Source: Candidatus Nanohaloarchaea archaeon (GTDB taxonomy: Archaea; Nanohalarchaeota; Nanosalinia; Nanosalinales; JAHENU01). From it: 5,299 nucleotides of DNA. A program made the translations under genes and the position numbers. Location of the stretch: assembly GCA_018609855.1 (NCBI GenBank), contig JAHENU010000019.1, positions 1 to 5,299 on the forward strand, in the 5' to 3' direction. The notes beneath the pieces are model-generated. The model made no database searches. It had not been told where the DNA came from and saw nothing but the letters and a program-made list of their open reading frames with translations. This document shows positions 1 to 4,573 of this stretch, piece after piece (positions within the stretch are counted from its first letter, which is position 1; every line of letters starts with the position of its first letter).

Positions 1-343
1 CTGCCTCACTAGCAGAAATGCCTCCCGTATTTTTGGTGTCCTGTGTATTGTCTTGATTGTCTTGTGTTCCTCCTGTTCCTGTTGGTAGTAATAGGGCGAC
101 AGCGAGACCAAGTATTAAACCCACAATAAATAATGCGTAGGGATTAAGGTTCATGGTAACTTCTTTTGGTTGTTGTGGCTGTGACTCTTTTTGTTTCTGC
201 TCGGCCTGTTCCTTCTTTTGCTGTTGATCCTGCTTTTGTTGTTTGTCTGATTGCTGTTCCTCAGTTTTCTTATCTTCTGTTGCATCAGATTCTTTTGCGT
301 TCTGTGCTTCTTTTTCTTCGTCAGACTCATTTTTCTTAGCCAT
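1..343 (-). CDS. Single-pass membrane protein with charged cytoplasmic tail (partial, C-terminus off left edge)
   Basis: The reading frame starts at ATG 343 (MAKKNESDEEK) and stays open to the window edge, giving the first 114 residues. Residues 1-62 are extremely rich in Lys, Glu and Gln with almost no hydrophobic residues, probably a disordered or coiled cytoplasmic tail. Residues 68-87 (NPYALFIVGLILGLAVALLLP region) form one strong transmembrane helix, followed by a Thr/Asn/Gln/Asp/Gly linker at 88-108 that would lie outside the cell. The last visible residues read GGISASEA. From memory of archaeal membrane-anchored DsbA/thioredoxin-fold proteins, a similar phrase often follows the anchor, so an extracytoplasmic thiol-disulfide domain may lie beyond the edge. 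That is only a guess, because no CxxC is visible. A second possible start is Met64, just before the helix. A TATA-like box at 374-382 suggests its own promoter, separate from the glycosylase operon upstream. Confidence 0.75.
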   Translation of the reverse strand, partial: MAKKNESDEEKEAQNAKESDATEDKKTEEQQSDKQQKQDQQQKKEQAEQKQKESQPQQPKEVTMNLNPYALFIVGLILGLAVALLLPTGTGGTQDNQDNTQDTKNTGGISASEA

Positions 344-373
344 TCGAATCTTTCAGGTTACTAGTGTTGTGGT

Positions 374-382
374 CTTAAATAA
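374..382 (-). promoter_or_regulatory. TATA-like box for the membrane protein gene starting at 343
   Basis: On the minus strand this reads TTATTTAAG. Its centre (about 378) predicts a transcription start near 352, giving a leader of roughly 9 bases before ATG 343. It lies just past the glycosylase stop codon (389-391). Assignment is by spacing only. Confidence 0.4.
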
Positions 383-388
383 GTTTTG

Positions 389-1021
389 TTAGCTTTCCCA
401 TCCAGGCTGCTCACTATCTTGCCAATGCCACAGATAGAGTGAGGCATATGTGCGATATGGTTTCCAGTTGGCAGCAATCTCATTTCGTGTTGGTAAAGGG
501 AGTGGATATTGTCGGTCATATACGGCGCATATGGCAGTATGGAGGCCATGGTCGCGTGGTGCAAACACATCCTCTCTAGCCAAATAAAACATAAGAAACA
601 TGTTAGCTGTCCAAGGACCAATCCCTCTAATTTGTGTGAGGATGTACCTTACCTCTCTATCGGACATGTTCTGTAGTTGGGCGCTATCTAATTTTCCTTC
701 CTGTGTAGCAATGGCCAATCCTTTTAAATATCCTATTTTCTGTCTCGAGAGACCACACTCTCGTAATTGCTGGCTATCTTTAACAAGTATTTGGTCTGCC
801 GTTACTGAATTACTACATGCATGTTGCAGTCGGTCGAACGTAGCACGTGCTGCGGGTCCGGCCAATTGTTGAAATACTATCGATTTAACCAAAACAAAGA
901 ATGGATCTGTATGCTCTTGTTCAAGCTGTATAGGACCAATTTGTTCTGCTATGGCACCTAACGGTGGATCGTGTTCTAAAAAATGTTGTATGACACTTTT
1001 CATGATATCATGCTTTCCCAT
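389..1021 (-). CDS. HhH-GPD DNA glycosylase, AlkA-like 3-methyladenine DNA glycosylase II
   Basis: The product should excise alkylated bases such as 3-methyladenine by cutting the N-glycosidic bond, the first step of base excision repair. The 210 residues lack the N-terminal domain of E. coli AlkA and resemble the compact Mag1-like form. Visible marks are QQLAGPAARATFDRL (51-65, the usual 'QQLS.KAA' helix), the helix-hairpin-helix around RGIGPWTAN (132-140) and DVFAPRDHGL (151-160). Asp157 aligns with the catalytic Asp238 of AlkA. The C-terminal WKPYRTYASLYLWHW (186-200) is also typical of the family. No iron-sulfur cysteine cluster is present, which argues against an EndoIII/MutY type. The start at 1021 overlaps the upstream gene by 14 bases, with GGAGAG directly against it. 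Met7 at 1003, four bases after the upstream stop, fits termination-reinitiation equally well. Exact substrate range cannot be read from sequence. Confidence 0.9.
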   Translation of the reverse strand: MGKHDIMKSVIQHFLEHDPPLGAIAEQIGPIQLEQEHTDPFFVLVKSIVFQQLAGPAARATFDRLQHACSNSVTADQILVKDSQQLRECGLSRQKIGYLKGLAIATQEGKLDSAQLQNMSDREVRYILTQIRGIGPWTANMFLMFYLAREDVFAPRDHGLHTAICAVYDRQYPLPLPTRNEIAANWKPYRTYASLYLWHWQDSEQPGWES

Positions 1022-1532
1022 CTCTCCAATACGTATCGGGGAGGTATTCCATGATAGTGAGCATTTTTTGTATATTTATCAAAGCACGTAAGTCGCTCAA
1101 AATAGTCCTATCCTGTTCGGTTTTTTGCAAGGATCGATCTTGCCAAGTAATTTGGTTCCAGAGAATGAGGAAGAGTGCCTCCGGGGTGATGACCTGCAGC
1201 TGTCTGTTGTCGTACGTAATTGTTTGCTGTGTGGCTAACCATACATGACGAGACAAATAGGTGCAGCGAACGGTCAAGGTGATTCCTCCTGTTTTGACGG
1301 TGCGTCTCGCATACGCGTCACCTATAAATTGTTCATCTTCTGTCTGCCAGCCTGCTTCCTTGAAATCCTTTGTCAATTCCTCTACCGCTTCCACTGTCTG
1401 CACATATGCGTCTATAGCATTGTTATGTGCTGTTCCCGTGTAGATATGGGCGGCAAAGAAAGGGCCCAGTGCATAGGCATCCTGGGTTTCCAGGTAGTCT
1501 AATGCATATTCAAAGGAGGAAGTGGCTGGCAT
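1008..1532 (-). CDS. Nucleotidyltransferase-fold protein with degraded active site (AbiEii/MNT-like pseudoenzyme)
   Basis: This 174-residue protein has the outline of a minimal nucleotidyltransferase of the kind that includes AbiEii-like proteins. AYALGPFFAAHIY (19-31) matches the 'aliGG.A...yG' segment, AIDAYVQ (39-45) the 'DIDl.v' strand, VEELTKDFKEAGW (50-62) the following helix, and VITPEALFLILWNQ plus SDLRALINI (114-127, 146-154) the usual C-terminal 'spedli.lK...kDl.Diral' region. The catalytic signature is broken: G-G/S is GP (23-24), only Asp41 remains of the D-x-D pair, and the third acidic position falls in ITLTVRC, which has no acid. It is therefore probably inactive and may bind a ligand or partner. 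It is the first gene of an operon with the glycosylase, which begins inside its last codons. There is no clear Shine-Dalgarno; a TATA-like box 22-31 bases upstream suggests a leaderless message. The fold call is inference from motif order. Confidence 0.6.
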   Translation of the reverse strand: MPATSSFEYALDYLETQDAYALGPFFAAHIYTGTAHNNAIDAYVQTVEAVEELTKDFKEAGWQTEDEQFIGDAYARRTVKTGGITLTVRCTYLSRHVWLATQQTITYDNRQLQVITPEALFLILWNQITWQDRSLQKTEQDRTILSDLRALINIQKMLTIMEYLPDTYWRDGKA

Positions 1533-1542
1533 AGGTTGTCTT

Positions 1543-1582
1543 TCTCGCCAGTGCTTAAGTATATTGTGGTGTGTTGGCGAGA
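1543..1582. repeat. 8-base perfect inverted repeat flanking a TATA-like box
   Basis: TCTCGCCA at 1543-1550 is the exact reverse complement of TGGCGAGA at 1575-1582, with 24 bases between. The spacer contains the TATA-like element at 1554-1563 used here for the NTase-like gene. A protein bound to both arms would cover the promoter, so an operator is possible; a chance pair is not excluded. Confidence 0.4.
1554..1563 (-). promoter_or_regulatory. TATA-like box for the NTase-glycosylase operon
   Basis: The minus strand reads ATATACTTAA. Its centre near 1559 predicts initiation around 1533-1535, immediately before ATG 1532, which would make the message leaderless; this agrees with the lack of a Shine-Dalgarno. 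A second TATATAT element at 1588-1594 lies about 30 bases further upstream and could drive a longer transcript. Confidence 0.4.
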
Positions 1583-1587
1583 CTTAG

Positions 1588-1594
1588 ATATATA
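1588..1594 (-). promoter_or_regulatory. Second TATA-like element (TATATAT) upstream of the NTase-like gene
   Basis: The minus strand reads CTATATATCTAAG around this core. Its predicted start near 1565 would give a 30-base leader; that transcript would begin inside the inverted repeat, so only the distal arm would appear in RNA. It competes with the nearer box as promoter. Confidence 0.3.
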
Positions 1595-1688
1595 GTGTCC
1601 TATGGCGTAGCAGCTGGTAGAAGGCATTAGCATCGTTGTCCGGTATGTTATCGGAACGACATTGTGTGTTACCGGTGTTGTGAACAGT

Positions 1689-1761
1689 TGGGTCCAGGCG
1701 GATTCGAACCGCCGATCTTCGCCACGTGAAGGCGACGTCATAACCGCTAGACTATGGACCC
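1689..1761 (-). tRNA. tRNA-Val (anticodon CAC)
   Basis: The 73-base gene folds as a complete cloverleaf: acceptor GGGTCCA/TGGACCC, a three-pair D stem GTC/GAC, anticodon stem TCGCC/GGCGA with loop TTCACGT, variable loop AGATC, T stem GGCGG/CCGCC with loop TTCGAAT, and discriminator A73. Anticodon CAC reads GUG. There is no intron and no encoded CCA, as is common in archaea. Position 37 is G, whereas valine tRNAs I recall carry A37. The 3' side shows no clear oligo-T terminator. The promoter lies in the 56-base divergent spacer shared with dph6. Confidence 0.96.
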
Positions 1762-1787
1762 GCTGGCCGCTGATATTGCTGTAAAGG

Positions 1788-1799
1788 TTAATAAAATTT
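1788..1799. promoter_or_regulatory. AT-rich element, possibly a bidirectional TATA box for tRNA-Val and dph6
   Basis: The + strand reads TTAATAAAATTT and the minus strand AAATTTTATTAA, both acceptable archaeal TATA-like sequences. From the centre near 1794, an offset of about 26 bases gives 1768 leftward (7 bases before the tRNA) and 1820 rightward (at the dph6 ATG, 1818). No other AT-rich stretch exists in the 56-base spacer. The assignment is by position only. Confidence 0.4.
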
Positions 1800-1817
1800 C
1801 TCTTTAGATAGGTGTTT

Positions 1818-2495
1818 ATGCGCTTGGGCGTTTTGTTCTCTGGTGGAAAAGATTCTGTGTATGCAGCTTGTCGAGCACATGAGGCTGGCCATACACTTAC
1901 TTGTGCCATTACCGTGCAGCCGACAGCTACCGACAGCCAGCTTTTCCATACACCAAACCTTCATGCCGTGGAGCAGCAAGTGAACGCCATGGAGGTTCCA
2001 TGGATACCTTACACGCCTGGTGAGGAGGAGACAGAATATGAGGCGTTGGAAGCTGCCATACAACGCGCATTAGAAACAGAGTCAATAGATGGCATCGTGA
2101 CTGGCGCTGTCGCATCGGTATATCAGGCCACGCGCGTACAACGTATCTGTTATTCCCACAGTCTTTGGTGCATCAATCCACTCTGGCAGACAGCTGTTCA
2201 TTCTTATATGGCACAGTTAGTACGTGAGTGTCAGGTTATCATCACTGCGGTGGCGGCTGAAGGATTAGATAGTTCGTGGCTCGGCTGTGAATTAACAGAG
2301 GACAGATTAGCAATTCTGCATTCCTTAGGAAAGAAATATGGCGTGCATTTGTCAGGAGAGGGTGGAGAATATGAGACGTTTGTGACAAACGCACCATTAT
2401 TTTCACGGCCATTACACATACACAAAGCCACTGCATCTTATGATGGGATGGCAGGGCGATACACTATTCATGAAATTGCGGAGGAAGTGTCATGA
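1818..2495 (+). CDS. dph6: Diphthine--ammonia ligase (Dph6-type ATP pyrophosphatase)
   Basis: Dph6 performs the last step of diphthamide synthesis, ATP-dependent amidation of diphthine on a histidine of elongation factor 2, in the cytoplasm. The 225-residue product has the ATP-binding P-loop SGGKDS at 8-13, the VTGAVASVYQATRVQRIC segment (94-111), INPLW (119-123), AEGLDSSWLGCEL (148-159) and the Dph6 signature EGGEYETFV (181-189). Length and motif order match archaeal Dph6. The ATG at 1818 is preferred over the in-frame GTG at 1812 because it gives the standard N-terminus MRLGVLFSGGKDS and has AGGTG at 1810-1814; a leaderless message is also possible. The stop overlaps the start of the downstream amidotransferase (ATGA), implying co-translation and perhaps a complex. 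Some bacteria carry related ATPases of unknown role, but the full motif set here supports true Dph6. Confidence 0.93.
   Translation: MRLGVLFSGGKDSVYAACRAHEAGHTLTCAITVQPTATDSQLFHTPNLHAVEQQVNAMEVPWIPYTPGEEETEYEALEAAIQRALETESIDGIVTGAVASVYQATRVQRICYSHSLWCINPLWQTAVHSYMAQLVRECQVIITAVAAEGLDSSWLGCELTEDRLAILHSLGKKYGVHLSGEGGEYETFVTNAPLFSRPLHIHKATASYDGMAGRYTIHEIAEEVS
2480..2484 (+). promoter_or_regulatory. Shine-Dalgarno GGAGG for the amidotransferase gene
   Basis: GGAGG lies inside the last codons of dph6, 7 bases before ATG 2492. It is one of the best ribosome-binding sites in the window and fixes that start. Confidence 0.75.
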
Positions 2496-3058
2496 TCGGC
2501 ATCGTTAATACAAGTGTGTTGCCAGAACTAGGATATTATGAATTTGTGCGGCCACTTGAGCGGTGGGTCCAGCAAAAAGGGTATGCAGTGAAAACAGCGC
2601 ACTATCAAACACCTCAGTATATTGAAGAAATGGAGCAGTGTAATGCGATTATACTGTCAGGCACGTATATACAAGACAATGCTTTTTTGGCACACAGTGA
2701 TTGTTTTCAATGGTTGCAACATACCGCTATTCCGGTGTTAGGCATTTGTGCTGGGGCAGAGCTGATAGCACACATGCATGGGTGTGCTTTACAGTCTTCT
2801 CATGAAATAGGTATGCAATCGGTGATCGTGGAAGATGCTGAGTGGTTGTTTTCAGACATGTCTGTGTTTGACGCCTATTTTCTCCACGGACTGTCCGTTG
2901 TTGATGCTCCCGCACTTCACAGATTGGCTAATACTGCCAAAGGTCCTGCCGCCTTTCACATCCCTGGGGCACAGCAGTACGGCGTTGTGTTTCATCCTGA
3001 GGTGCGAAATACCTGGATCATTACTACTTTCTTAACGCAGACTGTGGGGATGACATAA
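2492..3058 (+). CDS. Class I glutamine amidotransferase (stand-alone GATase1 domain), possible Dph6 partner
   Basis: A triad-type glutaminase domain that should hydrolyse glutamine and release ammonia for a partner enzyme. The nucleophile is Cys86 in VLGICAGAEL (82-91) and the His/Glu pair is His168 and Glu170 in GVVFHPEV (164-171). YFLHGLSV (129-136) matches the 'aSH.dev' strand. At 188 residues it equals the length of archaeal GuaAa, the separate glutaminase subunit of GMP synthase. However, the usual LSGGP segment is LSGTYIQDN (55-63) and GICLG is GICAG, so it is a divergent member. It overlaps dph6 by four bases and has its own strong GGAGG site. Since the only neighbour that needs ammonia is Dph6, I infer it supplies Dph6. 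A GuaAa role is the main alternative and would predict no other GuaAa in the genome. Its end overlaps the convergent zincin gene by 35 bases. Confidence 0.85.
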   Translation: MIGIVNTSVLPELGYYEFVRPLERWVQQKGYAVKTAHYQTPQYIEEMEQCNAIILSGTYIQDNAFLAHSDCFQWLQHTAIPVLGICAGAELIAHMHGCALQSSHEIGMQSVIVEDAEWLFSDMSVFDAYFLHGLSVVDAPALHRLANTAKGPAAFHIPGAQQYGVVFHPEVRNTWIITTFLTQTVGMT

Positions 3059-3422
3059 TCTGTTCATACTGCGTGACAGTATCCAGAAAAAATGGCTCTG
3101 CAAAGTAATGGGGTGGTGTTCGGGTAAACAGTTTGCGGTAGAAATAAAGAGATCCTCCTACTAAATAGCTAAGCTGAATTGTGTACGCTAAAAGTTCCAT
3201 TATGTGTGTATTAACGGTAAATGAGGCTGTAGCAGTCACCCACCCTAATGCTGGTTCTGCATTCGATTGCTGCCATCCCAATAACACTACTTCTTGTATC
3301 TCTGAACCTAACGCTATGAAATGGAGATAGTGAATTAATTCATGTATAATGATGCTCGAAGTGAGGAGAAAAAATCCCACCAGGAATACAAGGAGATAGT
3401 GGGAAGTGTTGGGACGGATCAT
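3024..3422 (-). CDS. Small membrane zincin with HELIH motif (DUF3267/M50-like)
   Basis: The 132-residue product (from ATG 3422) has a hydrophobic N-terminal helix around residues 9-29 running straight into the zinc motif HELIH (27-31), then a second helix around 75-95 (MELLAYTIQLSYLVGGSLYF). An HExxH embedded at the end of a membrane helix is the hallmark of M50-type and DUF3267 proteins, presumed intramembrane metalloproteases. A third zinc ligand is not certain, and the protein is short for a site-2 protease, so activity is inferred. The frame can also begin at GTG 3431, but the TATA-like box at 3450-3457 predicts initiation near 3428, inside that codon. The ATG at 3422 has GTGAT four bases upstream and is preferred. 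The stop lies within the last codons of the convergent amidotransferase gene. Confidence 0.7.
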   Translation of the reverse strand: MIRPNTSHYLLVFLVGFFLLTSSIIIHELIHYLHFIALGSEIQEVVLLGWQQSNAEPALGWVTATASFTVNTHIMELLAYTIQLSYLVGGSLYFYRKLFTRTPPHYFAEPFFLDTVTQYEQIMSSPQSALRK

Positions 3423-3449
3423 TGTTATCACTTAAAAGAAACAAAATCA

Positions 3450-3457
3450 TATTTAAA
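3450..3457 (-). promoter_or_regulatory. TATA-like box for the membrane zincin gene
   Basis: The minus strand reads TTTAAATA inside a T-rich run. A start near 3428 is predicted, leaving a leader of only about 6 bases before ATG 3422. The same AT-rich block could also serve the plus strand with a start near 3480; an alternative for the epimerase gene is ACTTTATCATAC at 3476-3487. Confidence 0.45.
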
Positions 3458-3535
3458 AAAGTGGGTGATTTTGTTACTTTATCATACTAACTAACTGACC
3501 ATTGGCTTTTTGTAGATGGTAAACGGCAATTTATT

Positions 3536-4165
3536 ATGCAACAACGTATCACCCCTTCTATCCTTGCCCGTAATCAGGAAGAACTGGATCGGCGAGTTGA
3601 GAAAGTGCGGCCCGATAGCTCTATAGTTCATTTAGATGTGGCTGACGGTGTATTTGTGGACAACATGTCGCTCACATTTGACCTAAAGGCACCCTCTCAA
3701 TTGAATGCTGAAGCCCATCTTATGGTGCAAAAGCCTGCAGAGTGGGAGCATATAATACAACAAGTGCAGACAGTAGTATTTCATACGGAATCTTCTGTCA
3801 CGCACGAATCGTTTATAGAAGATATGGTGCAGCGTAATAAGCAAGTAGGTGTAGCCGTCAATCCAGAAACGAGCGTTAGTCATATATTACCTTACTTAGG
3901 GCGTATCCATTTACTGCTTATATTGACTGTACATCCAGGTCAATATGGCGCGTCATTTGTGCCAGAGACTTTGAAGAAAGTACAGGCTGCACGTCAGCTA
4001 GATGCTGACGTTACTATTGCTGTAGATGGGCATATGACACCTGAAACAATTAAAAAAGCGGCACGGCACGGAGCACAGCGGTTTATTGTTGGTTCATATT
4101 TACAAAACAGCGCTGATCCAACGCGAGCTATGGAGACTCTTCGTGGGGCGCTGCCACGCAGGTGA
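3536..4165 (+). CDS. rpe: Ribulose-phosphate 3-epimerase family protein
   Basis: Rpe interconverts D-ribulose 5-phosphate and D-xylulose 5-phosphate in a cytoplasmic (beta/alpha)8 barrel that binds one metal ion. The 209 residues are close to the usual 210-230. Core residues are kept: Ser8 in PSIL, the metal and catalytic pair His32 and Asp34 in HLDVADG, His61 in AHLMVQKP, and Asp164 in IAVDG. Phosphate-binding Gly186-Ser187 in IVGS are also present. Two usually conserved loops differ: 'NPGFGGQ.F' is HPGQYGASF (133-141) and 'VDGG' is VDGH (163-166). A related substrate such as allulose 6-phosphate is therefore possible. There is no clear Shine-Dalgarno before ATG 3536. The last codons contain the ribosome-binding site of the following cupin gene, so the two are one operon. 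Confidence 0.87.
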   Translation: MQQRITPSILARNQEELDRRVEKVRPDSSIVHLDVADGVFVDNMSLTFDLKAPSQLNAEAHLMVQKPAEWEHIIQQVQTVVFHTESSVTHESFIEDMVQRNKQVGVAVNPETSVSHILPYLGRIHLLLILTVHPGQYGASFVPETLKKVQAARQLDADVTIAVDGHMTPETIKKAARHGAQRFIVGSYLQNSADPTRAMETLRGALPRR

Positions 4166-4166
4166 T
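4160..4166 (+). promoter_or_regulatory. Shine-Dalgarno AGGTGAT overlapping the epimerase stop codon
   Basis: AGGTGAT matches the archaeal 16S 3' end exactly and contains the epimerase TGA stop (4163-4165). It sits 3 bases before ATG 4170 and so selects that start over the earlier in-frame ATG at 4086 inside the epimerase gene. Confidence 0.75.
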
Positions 4167-4169
4167 ACG

Positions 4170-4514
4170 ATGCAAAGGAAGACCGAGGAACGGCCTTGGG
4201 GCAGTTTTCAGCAATTCACCTATAATGAACAGGGCACGGTAAAGATTCTTGAGGTGCAGCCGCACCAGAGCCTCAGCTTGCAATATCATCACTATCGTGA
4301 AGAGTTCTGGAAGGTCCTGAAAGGCCAGGGCAAGATAACTATTGGAGAAACAGTTCACACTGGTGAGGAAGGAGATGAGTTTTTCATCGAACGTGGACAG
4401 CAACATCGCATATCGACAGAGGACCAGCCCTTGCAGGTGCTGGAGATCTCGTTTGGTGAGTTTGATGAAAATGATGAGGTGCGGCTGGAAGATAGCTATA
4501 GAAGGATATCGTGA
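4170..4514 (+). CDS. Stand-alone type II phosphomannose isomerase cupin
   Basis: The 114 residues match the C-terminal cupin of bifunctional mannose-1-phosphate guanylyltransferase/mannose-6-phosphate isomerase, here without the nucleotidyltransferase part. Visible family marks are ERPWGSF (7-13), VKILEVQPHQSLSLQYHHYREEFWKV (24-49, read in pieces), GDEFFIERGQQHRI (68-81), and the C-terminal DEVRLEDSYRR (102-112). His40, His41, Glu45 and His79 are likely metal ligands. The expected reaction is mannose 6-phosphate to fructose 6-phosphate, feeding mannose activation for glycans; a related sugar-phosphate isomerase role is possible. The start at 4170 follows a perfect Shine-Dalgarno that contains the epimerase stop, so the two genes are translated together. 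Its own stop overlaps a possible GTG start of the next gene. Confidence 0.85.
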   Translation: MQRKTEERPWGSFQQFTYNEQGTVKILEVQPHQSLSLQYHHYREEFWKVLKGQGKITIGETVHTGEEGDEFFIERGQQHRISTEDQPLQVLEISFGEFDENDEVRLEDSYRRIS

Positions 4515-4539
4515 CTGTGGTGATGTGTTCTGCCTTACG

Positions 4540-4553
4540 TTATATTTTTAAAA
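4540..4553 (+). promoter_or_regulatory. TATA-like box for the cysteine-rich membrane protein
   Basis: TTATATTTTTAAAA is the most AT-rich stretch in this part of the window. Its core predicts initiation around 4570, four bases before ATG 4574. This favours a separate, leaderless transcript over the GTG start at 4511. Confidence 0.45.
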
Positions 4554-4573
4554 TTCCTTGTGGGACAGCATCT

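Noticed and set aside
600..872. Plus-strand frames opposite the glycosylase and NTase-like genes
   Set aside because: They are antisense shadows of well-supported minus-strand genes and show no domain marks.
1640..1675. CCGGTA/TACCGG inverted repeat between the tRNA and the NTase-like gene
   Set aside because: Only six bases with a 24-base spacer and no T-run; likely chance.
1499..1909. 136-codon open frame on the minus strand across the tRNA
   Set aside because: It runs straight through the tRNA-Val gene and its promoter and has no recognisable protein features; it is a chance frame.
3066..3082. Hairpin ATACTG-CGTGA-CAGTAT just after the amidotransferase stop, as a terminator
   Set aside because: The stem is perfect but only six pairs, lies inside the coding part of the zincin gene, and is followed by an A-run rather than the oligo-T that archaeal termination needs.
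4086..4169. Longer N-terminus for the cupin starting at ATG 4086
   Set aside because: It lies entirely inside the epimerase gene and adds residues unlike the family, while ATG 4170 has a perfect Shine-Dalgarno and gives the normal ERPWGSF start.
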